Assembly: GCA_013204595.1 (NCBI GenBank)
Contig: JABMNK010000093.1
Span: forward strand, 1-56,870
DNA from: Flammeovirgaceae bacterium
Lineage (GTDB): Bacteria > Bacteroidota > Bacteroidia > Cytophagales > Cyclobacteriaceae
Direction of reading: 5' to 3'
Length of the DNA stretch: 56,870 nucleotides
Numbering within the stretch: the stretch's first letter is position 1; each line of letters begins with the position of its first letter. The position numbers and the translations under genes were made by a program. Shown here in pieces: positions 16,958 to 25,923 of this stretch. The notes beneath the pieces were generated by a model. The model was not told the origin of the DNA and made no database searches. It saw only the letters and a program-made list of their open reading frames with translations.

Positions 16958-18565
16958 ATGAAAAAAATAAATCTTGTCATCATGATGATTTGTTTGGGGT
17001 CCCTTTTGCATGCCCAGCGTTCTGACAAACAAATTGAAGGACTTAAGAAAGAAGTGCAAGAAAAAGTAGTCAGCAGATCCAAGATGGCACAGGTCATGGT
17101 AGATAAGGTCTTTAGCTTTGCAGAACTTGGATTTCAAGAAGTAGAGACTTCCAAGTACATAACTGATATTTTAAAGGAAAATGGATTTGTTATTGAATAT
17201 GGTATCTCAGGAGTGCCTACGGCTTGGTGGGCCAAATGGGGATCAGGAAGTCCCGTCATCGCCATAGGAAGCGACATCGATTGTATTCCAAGAGCATCAC
17301 AGAAGCCCGGAGTAGCCTACTTCGATCCCATTGTAGAAGGAGCACCAGGGCATGGTGAAGGACACAATGCCGGGACCCCACTAAATATTGTAGCGGTATT
17401 GTCTGTGAAAGAAATTATGGAACGCGAAAAAATTCCGGGCACGCTGATTATCTGGCCAGGGGTTGCCGAAGAGCTAGTAGGTACCAAGGCTTATTATGTA
17501 AGGGATGGTTACTTCGATGATGTCGACCTCTGTATATTCACGCATGTAGGAAATAACCTAGGCGTTTCTTACGGCCCAACGTCGGGTACAGGACTTATTT
17601 CTGTGGAATATACCTTTGAAGGTGAATCTGCTCATTCAGCAGGAGCCCCTTGGCGTGGCAAAAGTGCCGCAGATGCTGTTGAACTAATGAACATCGGTTG
17701 GCAATATAATCGTGAGCACCTAGATCCATTGGGGAGATCTCATTCCATTATTACTTACGGAGGTGACCAGCCCAATGTAGTGCCCTCAAAAGCCTCCATT
17801 TGGTACTATTTCAGAGAAATCACGTATCCCAAAATCATGGATATGTATGCCCGTGCAAACGAAGTTGCCGAAGGAGCGGCCATGATGACCCGTACTACCC
17901 TTTCAAGTAAAATTTTGGGTACTGCTTGGCCGAGACATTACAACAAAGCAATCGCCGAAACCATGTATCAAAATATTTTAGAGGTGGGCCTTCCAACATG
18001 GAGTGAAGACGATCAACTGCTGGCCAAGGCATTACAAAGGGAAGTAAATTCACCTAAAGATTCCACTGGACTCAATATAAAATTGGATACCATTGGCCTC
18101 CCCTTGGTCATTCCAAGCAGTGGTGGATCAGATGATATCGGAGATATTTCCTGGAAAGTACCTACCGTTACTTTGAGATTTCCATCCAATATTCCAGGGC
18201 TACAAGGCCATCACTGGTCAAATGCCATTGCCATGGCCACACCCATCGCACACAAAGGAGTGGTAGCCGGGGCCCAGGTTGAAGCCATGACCATATTGGA
18301 CTTACTTTTAAAACCAACGCTAGTAACGCAAGCATGGGAATATTACAATGTAGAGCAAATGTCCAAACAAAAATACACCCCAATGGTAGGGCCAGCGGAT
18401 CAACCAGCTGTCTATCTTAATAAGGGAATTATGGACAATTATGCCCCGAAATTAAAGCCCTATTATTATGATGAAACCAAATACAACTCCTATTTGGAGC
18501 AGTTGGGAATTACCTATCCTACACTTAGAAAAGATCAGTTAGAAAAAATAAATAAGAAACCCTGA
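16958..18565 (+). CDS. exported M20-family amidohydrolase (AbgB-like)
   Basis: This encodes 535 residues. A signal peptide (about 1-19) ends in LHAQ. The dimetal amidohydrolase core shows GHGEGHNAG with H132 and H136, the catalytic Glu pair E171/E172 (AEELVG) and H226 (GESAHSAG) in the dimerisation-domain junction. It resembles the p-aminobenzoyl-glutamate hydrolase B subunit and related peptidases that cleave amide bonds of N-acyl amino acids. The AbgA partner is not next to it. Its position among exported hydrolases suggests scavenging outside the cytoplasm. Confidence 0.82.
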   Translation: MKKINLVIMMICLGSLLHAQRSDKQIEGLKKEVQEKVVSRSKMAQVMVDKVFSFAELGFQEVETSKYITDILKENGFVIEYGISGVPTAWWAKWGSGSPVIAIGSDIDCIPRASQKPGVAYFDPIVEGAPGHGEGHNAGTPLNIVAVLSVKEIMEREKIPGTLIIWPGVAEELVGTKAYYVRDGYFDDVDLCIFTHVGNNLGVSYGPTSGTGLISVEYTFEGESAHSAGAPWRGKSAADAVELMNIGWQYNREHLDPLGRSHSIITYGGDQPNVVPSKASIWYYFREITYPKIMDMYARANEVAEGAAMMTRTTLSSKILGTAWPRHYNKAIAETMYQNILEVGLPTWSEDDQLLAKALQREVNSPKDSTGLNIKLDTIGLPLVIPSSGGSDDIGDISWKVPTVTLRFPSNIPGLQGHHWSNAIAMATPIAHKGVVAGAQVEAMTILDLLLKPTLVTQAWEYYNVEQMSKQKYTPMVGPADQPAVYLNKGIMDNYAPKLKPYYYDETKYNSYLEQLGITYPTLRKDQLEKINKKP

Positions 18566-18651
18566 AATCTTAGTTTAAACAAATAGTTCCTTATAGTTTT
18601 AAGCATATTGATTAGTGATTTTATCAATAAACTTACAAAATAATTTCGGAC

Positions 18652-19617
18652 ATGAACGGCATGAAATACCACAAGGATCGACGTAGATTTCTTTACAAGA
18701 CCTCTTTGGCCAGCGTTGGTGCAATAGTAGCCCTGCCCCTATTCTCCTTAGGAAAATTGAAAGTTGATGCGACGAGCGTGCGACTCGTCATTGATGCGGA
18801 TACCGCCAATGAAGTGGACGATGCTTTTGCAATCGTAAGGGCACTTGTCGAGCCGACATTTAAAATTGAAGGTCTTACCTCGGCACAATGGCATACTCAG
18901 GCAAAAGCCCCTAATGATTCTGTCGGAAGAAGTCAGATAATGAATGAACAACTCTTGCAGCTCATGGGAAAATCTGAGATTCCGCATCCCATGGGTTCTA
19001 ATATCCCAATGGTCAGTCAAGAGCGACCTCAACCGTCTGCGGCAGCTTCATTCATCATTCAAAAAGCCCATCAAAGTCCTCCCGGAGAGAAGCTGACCGT
19101 GGTCACCCTTGGGCCTAATACCAATGTAGCATCGGCCATTCTTATGGATCCTACCATCGTCCCTAAATTGAAATGCATTTATCTCGGACTCTGGTACAAT
19201 CTTGAGGATCAGACTTGGAGCAAACGAGAATTCAATACCGATAACGATCCTAATGCGTTAAATCTACTACTCAATACTCAAAATTTAGAGATTGAGGTGA
19301 TGACGGCCACTACTTCTAAATCATTGGTTTTCGAAAAAAATAAAGTTGACGAGGAATTTAAGGCTAAGGGTGGTGTATTTGACTACCTAGTCGATCTTTG
19401 GGATAGCTATGATCGTTTCTGGCAAAAAACTGATCCTGAAAAAAAACAATGGACCATGTGGGATGTGGCATTAATTGAAGCACTCGCCAAACCCCATTTA
19501 ACCCAAAAGAAAAAAGTAATCACTCCTCACGATAATTTTAAAAGGGAAATAGAAATTTACACCGCTATCGACGAGAACGCGTTGCAAGAAGATTTTTGGA
19601 ATTCATTTAAGCCTTAA
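18652..19617 (+). CDS. nucleoside hydrolase with Tat-type signal
   Basis: This encodes 321 residues. The N-terminus has DRRRFLYKTSLAS followed by a hydrophobic run, which fits a twin-arginine signal. The calcium-binding fingerprint DADTANEVDD (D48, D50, N53, D56, D57) is the family hallmark of nucleoside N-ribohydrolases, which split nucleosides into base and ribose. A second start at Met4 is possible. The protein should act in the periplasm after Tat export and feed nucleobase salvage. It follows the M20 enzyme by 86 bp and precedes the alpha/beta hydrolase by 34 bp. Confidence 0.83.
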   Translation: MNGMKYHKDRRRFLYKTSLASVGAIVALPLFSLGKLKVDATSVRLVIDADTANEVDDAFAIVRALVEPTFKIEGLTSAQWHTQAKAPNDSVGRSQIMNEQLLQLMGKSEIPHPMGSNIPMVSQERPQPSAAASFIIQKAHQSPPGEKLTVVTLGPNTNVASAILMDPTIVPKLKCIYLGLWYNLEDQTWSKREFNTDNDPNALNLLLNTQNLEIEVMTATTSKSLVFEKNKVDEEFKAKGGVFDYLVDLWDSYDRFWQKTDPEKKQWTMWDVALIEALAKPHLTQKKKVITPHDNFKREIEIYTAIDENALQEDFWNSFKP

Positions 19618-19651
19618 GTCACCAAATGTGCCCTCTCTAAATTAACAACAG

Positions 19652-20599
19652 ATGAAGAAAAAAGTTTATCGTATTTTGCTGATAAGCATATTGATTGCTT
19701 TTGTATTGCTGACGCGCTTACTCAATAGCACTCCAGACATTCCGATAGAAGAACTGAAAATAAAATACGCCAATGATGCGTCCAGATTTATAGAAATCGA
19801 TGGGCTTATGGTACACTACCGTGACGAAGGAAGCGGAATGCCGATTGTATTGCTCCATGGCACTAGTGCATCACTTCATACATGGGACGAATGGGCCCAA
19901 GAGCTAAGCAAAAAATATCGCGTCATTCGTATGGACCTACCCGCTTTTGGATTGACTGGTCCCAATAATACCAATGATTACAGCATGGAATATTACGAAG
20001 TTTTTCTAAATACCTTTTTGACTAAATTAGCTATAGACAGCTTGTATTTAGGTGGAAATTCATTGGGTGGGCAAATTGCCTGGTATTATACTTCCTATCA
20101 CCCGCAACAAGTCAAGAAATTGGTACTTGTAGATCCTGCAGGATTTATGTCTAAAAATGAGATCCCTTTTGTCTTCAAATTAGCCAGAGTTCCAGTGCTC
20201 AATGAGGTATTAAAAAAAATCACCCCAAGAGCTTTTATTCAAAATAATTTAGAAGAAGTCTACTATGATCCTCATAAAATCACCGTACAAGTCATCGATC
20301 GCTACCATGACCTAGTGCGGCGCCAAGGCAATAGGACGGCGTTTATTGCAAGATCTAATGCCCCTATCGTAGACCATACCGATCGCCTAAAAATGATCAC
20401 TGCGCCTACCCTACTCATTTGGGGCATGGAAGACCAATGGATTCCAATAGCACAAAGTGCTGATTTTCAGAAAGCACTCCCCAAATCCAAACTAATCACT
20501 TTAAAAGAAACAGGTCATATTCCCATGGAGGAACGCCCCTACGAAAGCTTAGCGCCCGTTTTGACTTTTTTAAAGGATTCCAATTTCATCTCCCAATGA
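19652..20599 (+). CDS. alpha/beta hydrolase, membrane-anchored
   Basis: This encodes 315 residues. An N-terminal hydrophobic segment (about 5-22) is uncleaved or a signal anchor. The alpha/beta-hydrolase core shows the oxyanion HG motif (LLHGTSAS), nucleophile S137 in GNSLGG, D261 in WGMEDQW and H289 in ETGHIPMEE, a complete Ser-Asp-His triad. It should be an exported esterase or epoxide-hydrolase-like enzyme of unknown substrate. It is 34 bp from the nucleoside hydrolase and likely shares its transcript. Confidence 0.82.
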   Translation: MKKKVYRILLISILIAFVLLTRLLNSTPDIPIEELKIKYANDASRFIEIDGLMVHYRDEGSGMPIVLLHGTSASLHTWDEWAQELSKKYRVIRMDLPAFGLTGPNNTNDYSMEYYEVFLNTFLTKLAIDSLYLGGNSLGGQIAWYYTSYHPQQVKKLVLVDPAGFMSKNEIPFVFKLARVPVLNEVLKKITPRAFIQNNLEEVYYDPHKITVQVIDRYHDLVRRQGNRTAFIARSNAPIVDHTDRLKMITAPTLLIWGMEDQWIPIAQSADFQKALPKSKLITLKETGHIPMEERPYESLAPVLTFLKDSNFISQ

Positions 20600-20710
20600 T
20601 CCCGTTATTATTTTTTAGCACACCCCTGCACCCCCTTTATCCTTATTTCTACTGAAAAATTCCTTCAATAAAATCGGGATCGTAGTATACTTTTACCCTA
20701 ATTAAAAAAT

Positions 20711-21745
20711 ATGGAAATTGGCATTGACAGCTTCGCAGGAGCACCCCTTGATAATGGAAAGTTAACGAGTCGTGGTGCCGAACAAGCATTAAGTGAGTTA
20801 CTAGAACGAATTGGTTTTGCTGATGAAGTCGGCCTTGACGTATTTGGTATTGGTGAACATTACCGCAAAGAATTTCTCGATTCTGCACCGGCCATCATCT
20901 TAGCTGCCGCTGCGGCTCGAACCAAAAGAATTAAACTTACCAGTGCTGTGACCGTGCTCAGTGCAGCTGACCCTGTCAGGGTATTTCAAAACTTCTCGAC
21001 ATTGGATTTAATTTCCAATGGACGTGCCGAAATGGTGGTAGGCCGTGGCTCTTTTATAGAATCCTTTCCCCTTTTTGGGCTTAATCTCTCAGATTACGAT
21101 GCTTTATTTACAGAAAAACTCGAACTCCTTTTGGCCATTCGTTCAAACGAATTCGTTACTTGGTCTGGTAAATTTCGACCCGCATTAAAGAATCAAGCCA
21201 TCTATCCAAGGCCTTTACAGAATATCCTCCCCGTCTGGCTGGGAGTAGGCGGAACTCCAGCCTCATTTGCGCGTGCTGGCACATTAGGATTGCCCCTTAT
21301 GATTGCCATTATTGGTGGGGAGACCCACCGCTTCAAGCCCTTGGTAGATCTTTATAGACAAGCAGGTGCCGATGCCGGACATGATCCAGCGCAATTAAAA
21401 ATCGGACTCCACTCATTGGGCTTTGTTGGTGAAAATTCCCAACAAGCCAAAGACTATTATTATCCAGGCTATGCCGAAACTTTTACTCGCATCGGAAAAG
21501 AGCGCGGCTGGCCGCCAGTTACACGCCCCTATTTCGATGCACAAGTTGGGCCGAAAGGTGCTTTGGTCATTGGAAATCCTGAAGAAGTCGCCGATAAAAT
21601 TCTTAGACATAGTGAGGCCCTTGGGGGGATTTCTAGGTTTAGCTTTCAAATGGACAATGCAGGTTTGTCACACCAAGACCTTCTCAGCGCCATTGAGCTG
21701 ATCGGTAAAGAAGTATCCCCATTAGTGAACAAAAGCTCAAGATAG
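20711..21745 (+). CDS. LLM class flavin-dependent monooxygenase (luciferase-like)
   Basis: This encodes 344 residues. The bacterial-luciferase-like TIM barrel starts MEIGIDSFAG and has FGIGEHYRKEF and GRGSFIESFPLFG, typical of the SP_0267/Atu2307-type LLM group that uses FMN (or F420 in other phyla). The substrate is unknown. It is cytoplasmic with no signal peptide. A weak promoter-like TACTTTTAC lies about 20 nt upstream. The 350 bp after it hold no convincing gene. Confidence 0.82.
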   Translation: MEIGIDSFAGAPLDNGKLTSRGAEQALSELLERIGFADEVGLDVFGIGEHYRKEFLDSAPAIILAAAAARTKRIKLTSAVTVLSAADPVRVFQNFSTLDLISNGRAEMVVGRGSFIESFPLFGLNLSDYDALFTEKLELLLAIRSNEFVTWSGKFRPALKNQAIYPRPLQNILPVWLGVGGTPASFARAGTLGLPLMIAIIGGETHRFKPLVDLYRQAGADAGHDPAQLKIGLHSLGFVGENSQQAKDYYYPGYAETFTRIGKERGWPPVTRPYFDAQVGPKGALVIGNPEEVADKILRHSEALGGISRFSFQMDNAGLSHQDLLSAIELIGKEVSPLVNKSSR

Positions 21746-22095
21746 CTCTAGAAGCGCCTAGTGGGTGTTGATTAAGCTGCGCATACTGATTAATAGGTGT
21801 CCTAGTGCCAAAGAGCCCTTTGGGGAATTTTTATTGATCCCATAATCTCTTAAATTAGCTTACCGAGGTCTCCCAATTTATGATGCATAATGATTCTCTG
21901 CCCGATGGTAGCTTACCGAAAGGAAAAGCGATACATTGGATTATTTAATTAAAAATGATGTTGTCATTGATGGTTTATGTAGCCCTTGCTTAAAAAACGG
22001 AATCATTACAGGTAAATTCCCTAGTAAATTCCTTAAATTATGTATTTTAAAATAGTGATTTTAACTGATAATTTGATTTTAACTGTCGCTAAAAA
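21746..22095. other. 350-bp gap without a gene
   Basis: I see no gene in this stretch. A 23-codon frame starting at 21880-21886 is too short to support. GATTTTAACTG occurs twice in the last 50 bp, once at about 22055 and once just before the gene at 22096. Confidence 0.5.
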
Positions 22096-23169
22096 ATGCT
22101 CACTTCCCTCCTCAACGATCCTATAACTGGGAAATACGCAGTTTTAATAATGTTAATGATTTTCGGTAGTATCGAATGGCTATTAGGTCATTATAACCTG
22201 TCCAAACGAAGCACCAGTGATTGGTTAACTGAATTTTTTGGCTTCTTCTTGCTGACCGGAAACAGCGCAGTCACGCTTTTTGGTGTTCACTATCTGGGAA
22301 ATATTCTGTTCCCTGATTCCGCTCAGGTGTTACAAGCAGTGCCCCTTTGGATCACGCTACCGCTGTATCTTTTAGTTGACGATTTTGCCCAATACTGGTA
22401 TCATCGATTGGCCCATGAACATCATTGGCTTTGGAAGCATCATCGACCCCATCACTGCGCTGAAGAAATGGGTGTAATGGTCTCATTTAGAAATTCCTGG
22501 GTCTATTACCTACTCATCCCGAATATTTGGTGGGCTGCCTTTTGCACTTTTTGGGGAATGGTGCCTGCGACCATCATTGGATTGATCATCAAATTGTTTG
22601 TAGTCACGAGTTCGCACAGTACGTGGAAATGGGACGAGCAGCTCTATCGAATCAACTTTCTAAATCCAATCATATGGATCATTGAACGGATCATTGTAAC
22701 CCCATCCTTTCATTATAGCCATCATGGAAAAACAAAAGCCGATAAGATCAGCAATCCCAATGGAAATTTTGGAAACGCATTTTCGTTCTGGGATCAGCTT
22801 TTTGGCACCGCACTTTTTACTAGAGAATTCCCCTCCATATTGGGTCTGCCTGTTGACCTAAAAGAGCCGTGGTCAGTTCAGCTATTTTACCCCATGATCA
22901 AATCAAAAAACGCAAAAAGTGAATGGTCTCAAGATTTCCTTAAGCCCATCACTAGTGAATTGGCTCCCGTAACCCTTTCCTTGGAGTCTGGGGTCTACTT
23001 GTGGTGTAAATGTGGGCATAGCCAACATCAACCCTTTTGCGACGGCTCACATCAGGGAACCCGCATTCAGCCAATTCTTTTTGAACTCAAGAAAAAAAGT
23101 AATGTGAAACTTTGCAACTGCAAGCGAAGCCATCAAAGCCCCTTTTGCGACAACACTCATCAATTATGA
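22096..23169 (+). CDS. fatty-acid-hydroxylase/sterol-desaturase domain fused to two CDGSH motifs
   Basis: This encodes 357 residues. The membrane domain (about 10-240) has the diiron histidine boxes: H103-H107, H109/H110, H115/H116, H119/H120, and H206 with H209/H210 (HYSHH). C-terminal residues 300-357 hold a perfect CDGSH [2Fe-2S] motif with C304, C306, C315 and H319, then a second motif with C340, C342, C351 and H355 in which Gly is replaced by Asn (CDNTH). The membrane enzyme class hydroxylates or desaturates lipids using O2 and electrons. The fused CDGSH pair could be its electron donor, but that is inference. A second hydroxylase-fold gene lies convergent to it at 23386. Confidence 0.85.
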   Translation: MLTSLLNDPITGKYAVLIMLMIFGSIEWLLGHYNLSKRSTSDWLTEFFGFFLLTGNSAVTLFGVHYLGNILFPDSAQVLQAVPLWITLPLYLLVDDFAQYWYHRLAHEHHWLWKHHRPHHCAEEMGVMVSFRNSWVYYLLIPNIWWAAFCTFWGMVPATIIGLIIKLFVVTSSHSTWKWDEQLYRINFLNPIIWIIERIIVTPSFHYSHHGKTKADKISNPNGNFGNAFSFWDQLFGTALFTREFPSILGLPVDLKEPWSVQLFYPMIKSKNAKSEWSQDFLKPITSELAPVTLSLESGVYLWCKCGHSQHQPFCDGSHQGTRIQPILFELKKKSNVKLCNCKRSHQSPFCDNTHQL

Positions 23170-23304
23170 ATGCGTCCCCAAAGGTTTAAATAGTCATTAA
23201 TCTAGGTTCTGCCAAAACCCATTTGAGTACTTTTACCCATTCAATGCTTTCCTACACACTCAATATAAAATATGGCATGTGTAATGCCAATTCAACTTAT
23301 TCTG

Positions 23305-23323
23305 ATTAGCTCCCCCAGCTAAT
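23305..23323. other. hairpin between convergent genes
   Basis: ATTAGCT (23305-23311), a CCCCC loop and AGCTAAT (23317-23323) form a 7-bp stem with a 5-nt loop in the 216-bp gap between the two convergent hydroxylase-fold genes. It could act as a weak bidirectional terminator; neither side has a long T-tract. Confidence 0.4.
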
Positions 23324-23385
23324 TGAATGCTCTTAAAATAAAGGCAGTTGCGCTCTAAAAGTAAGTTTTCCTAACAAGCAACTCA

Positions 23386-24204
23386 TCAGTAGTCAGTCTT
23401 AATCTGCTTATTAAAGGGGAGCCCCAATTGATAGCCAATGTCCTCGTCTCTCGCTCCATCCGTAGTGTCCAAACCAAAAGAAATTTCTTTAGGATCTTTG
23501 TAGATAAATGTGCCGAAAAGTCGATCCCAGATTGAAAAAATATTTCCAAAATTGGTATCGGTCCAAGGTCGTTCAAAATGATGATGGAATTTATGAATGT
23601 TTGGGGTAATGAAAATCAGGCCAAGTGACTTCTCCAACCAATTTGGTAATGAAATATTGGCATGCGTCCAATAAGTAAAAAAAATACTGCATATCCTATA
23701 AAATGCCCAGTAGCTCACAGGAATACCAAAAAGAATCACCGTGAATAGGCCCAATACTTCCCTTGTCAGATAATCACCTGGATGGTGTCTTGTGCCCGTC
23801 GTAGCATCTACCTTTGTGTCACTGTGATGAACCATGTGCATTTTCCACATCCACTTGACCCGATGCAACATATAATGAATCACGTATTGCGCAAAAAAGT
23901 CTAAGGCCATAACTGCAATGACTAATTCTAACCAAATAGGTATTTCAACCCAATTGAATAACCCAAAATCATGCACATCTACCCAAACAAAAACACTCGC
24001 TGCAAGAATTCCGACTATTAAATTAATGATAGCAGAAAAAGAAAAAAATACCAGATTGACGCCATCGTGCTTCCACTTGCTATAGTTATGCCTAAAGAGT
24101 GGCATACCGAATTCTAATATCCATAAAAAAAACAAACAACCAGCTACCCAAAGTAATTTTTGCGCGGTAGTGATCTCTTCAAAGAAGACAATTAGCTGAT
24201 CCAT
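23386..24204 (-). CDS. sterol desaturase/fatty acid hydroxylase family protein
   Basis: This encodes 272 residues with four to five hydrophobic segments. The diiron His boxes are H110/H114, H123/H126/H127 and H140/H141, then a distal KFHHHFERPWTDTNFG box. Members insert oxygen into sterols, sphingolipids, carotenoids or ether lipids. The distal box with TDTNFG is most like alkylglycerol monooxygenase-type proteins. It lacks the CDGSH domain of its convergent neighbour. It follows asnS by 78 bp on the opposite side of that gene's stop. Confidence 0.82.
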   Translation of the reverse strand: MDQLIVFFEEITTAQKLLWVAGCLFFLWILEFGMPLFRHNYSKWKHDGVNLVFFSFSAIINLIVGILAASVFVWVDVHDFGLFNWVEIPIWLELVIAVMALDFFAQYVIHYMLHRVKWMWKMHMVHHSDTKVDATTGTRHHPGDYLTREVLGLFTVILFGIPVSYWAFYRICSIFFTYWTHANISLPNWLEKSLGLIFITPNIHKFHHHFERPWTDTNFGNIFSIWDRLFGTFIYKDPKEISFGLDTTDGARDEDIGYQLGLPFNKQIKTDY

Positions 24205-24281
24205 AATTCTCTCGATATTGACATAATATTGATTACCGATCTAAAATAACTCTTTAGTAATCAGAATAGCAATTAAATAGC

Positions 24282-25730
24282 TTAAAATTCACAATTGCCT
24301 GGGGTCCTTGGAAAAGGGATAACATCTCTAATATTGGTCATGCCCGTAATAAATTGAATCATTCTTTCAAATCCAAGGCCAAATCCACTATGCTCAACCG
24401 TACCAAATCTCCTGGTATCTAAAAACCAGTCCATTTCTGCGGGTGATATGTTTTTCTCAAGCATTCGCTCAGTCAAAACAGCTAAACGCTCCTCGCGTTG
24501 TGAACCTCCCACAATCTCACCAATACCCGGAAACAGCACGTCCATTGCACCCACTGTCGTGTTATCGTCATTCAATCGCATATAAAACGATTTGATTTCT
24601 TTAGGATAATTGTACAGAATTACAGGCTTTTTAAAATGACGCTCAACCAAAAATCGTTCATGCTCCGATTGCAAATCAGCGCCCCATTCTTCAATCAAAA
24701 ATTGAAACTTTTTCTTCTTATTTGGAGTGGAACTTTTTAAAATTTCGAAGGCTTCCGTATAAGAAATTCTTTCAAAATCATTTGCCAAGACAAAGCGTAA
24801 TCTTGCAATTAACGAAAGCTCATGTCGTTCGTTTTGTGGTTTTGTGGCTTGCTCTTCTTGTTCACGTTTCTCCAGAAATGCCAAATCATCTTCACAATGA
24901 ATCAGTGCATAATTAACTAAGTATTTTAACATTTCTTCTGCCAAATCCATATTGTCATGAAGATCATAAAAAGCCATTTCCGGCTCCACCATCCAGAATT
25001 CTGCCAAATGCCTTGTGGTATTTGAATTCTCTGCTCGAAAAGTAGGTCCAAACGTATATATTTCAGACAACGCCAAGGCTGCCAACTCACCCTCCAATTG
25101 ACCCGAAACGGTCAGATTTGTTTCTTTTTCAAAAAAATCCTTTTTAAAATCAACTGTTCCTTCATCATTAAATGGGATTTTATTGAGGTTAAGGGTGGTC
25201 ACCCTAAAGGTTTCTCCTGCGCCTTCAGCATCGGATGCTGTCAAAATCGGGCTATTGAAATAAAAGAATCCCTTGTCATTAAAGAATTGATGAATTGCAA
25301 AGGCAACCGCGTGTCTTACCCTCAGTATTGCACTGATGGTATTGGTGCGCGGCCGCAAATGGGCAATTTCTCGGAGAAATTCGAGGCTGTGCTTTTTGGG
25401 CTGCAATGGAAAGGTTTCGGGATCTGCTTCACCGAGAATCACTATTTGACTGGCTTGTAACTCCATCAACTGACCAGAACCTTGAGAAGTTACCAGTATG
25501 CCTTGAACCTCGATACTCGCTCCTGTAGTTATTTTCTTGAGTAGCTCTTCACTAAACTTATTAGGGTCCGCAACAATTTGAATGTTATGGATAGTGGATC
25601 CATCGTTCAAAGCAATAAATACTGCATTTTTGCTAGCTCTTTTAGTTCTTACCCAACCCTTTGCCAAAACGTCAGCGTTTATTTTTCCTTCCTGAAGAAG
25701 TGCTTTAATCTTTATTCTTTTAGTCCTCAC
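24282..25730 (-). CDS. asnS: asparagine--tRNA ligase
   Basis: This encodes 482 residues. The N-terminal OB fold (about 10-120) binds the anticodon ([20 protein letters not shown]). The class II catalytic core has motif 2 ([15 protein letters not shown]) and motif 3 (GFGLGFERM), and the protein ends [10 protein letters not shown] as AsnRS enzymes do. The start codon is GTG at 25730-25728; no upstream ATG exists in frame. The leader is about 140 nt from the candidate promoter at 25879-25887. It is divergent to rpoN. Confidence 0.95.
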   Translation of the reverse strand: MRTKRIKIKALLQEGKINADVLAKGWVRTKRASKNAVFIALNDGSTIHNIQIVADPNKFSEELLKKITTGASIEVQGILVTSQGSGQLMELQASQIVILGEADPETFPLQPKKHSLEFLREIAHLRPRTNTISAILRVRHAVAFAIHQFFNDKGFFYFNSPILTASDAEGAGETFRVTTLNLNKIPFNDEGTVDFKKDFFEKETNLTVSGQLEGELAALALSEIYTFGPTFRAENSNTTRHLAEFWMVEPEMAFYDLHDNMDLAEEMLKYLVNYALIHCEDDLAFLEKREQEEQATKPQNERHELSLIARLRFVLANDFERISYTEAFEILKSSTPNKKKKFQFLIEEWGADLQSEHERFLVERHFKKPVILYNYPKEIKSFYMRLNDDNTTVGAMDVLFPGIGEIVGGSQREERLAVLTERMLEKNISPAEMDWFLDTRRFGTVEHSGFGLGFERMIQFITGMTNIRDVIPFPRTPGNCEF

Positions 25731-25878
25731 AGCTATGTTACATTCAATTCTTAAACAAAAAAACTACAAATTAATGAGAAGACAAATACCATCGGTCTTT
25801 CTTGCATGACAACTCAATAAATGAACAATTTAAAATCAATATACCCCATTATTGCAGGAATGTTACTTAAATTAAGGG

Positions 25879-25887
25879 TCAAAATTA
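25879..25887 (-). promoter_or_regulatory. -7 promoter element of asnS
   Basis: The minus strand reads TAATTTTGA, an exact TAnnTTTG match. It lies about 149 nt before the asnS start at 25730, so the leader would be long. Confidence 0.45.
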
Positions 25888-25898
25888 CATAATTATAA

Positions 25899-25907
25899 TA
25901 CTTTTGA
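25899..25907 (+). promoter_or_regulatory. -7 promoter element of rpoN
   Basis: TACTTTTGA matches TAnnTTTG and lies 16 nt before the rpoN ATG at 25924. Confidence 0.55.
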
Positions 25908-25923
25908 CCCACGTTTTGATTCA

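Larger units (their letters stand above)
25876..25910. promoter_or_regulatory. inverted repeat carrying two divergent promoter elements
   Basis: GGGTCAAAA (25876-25884) and TTTTGACCC (25902-25910) are perfect 9-bp arms 17 bp apart. The right arm includes the TTTG of TACTTTTGA, and the left arm includes the minus-strand TTTG of TAATTTTGA. The two promoters therefore lie head to head within the repeat. Confidence 0.6.

Noticed and set aside
25731-25878. Possible T-box or riboswitch in the long asnS leader
   Set aside because: No T-box sequence, terminator hairpin or known riboswitch core can be seen, and T-boxes are not expected in this phylum.
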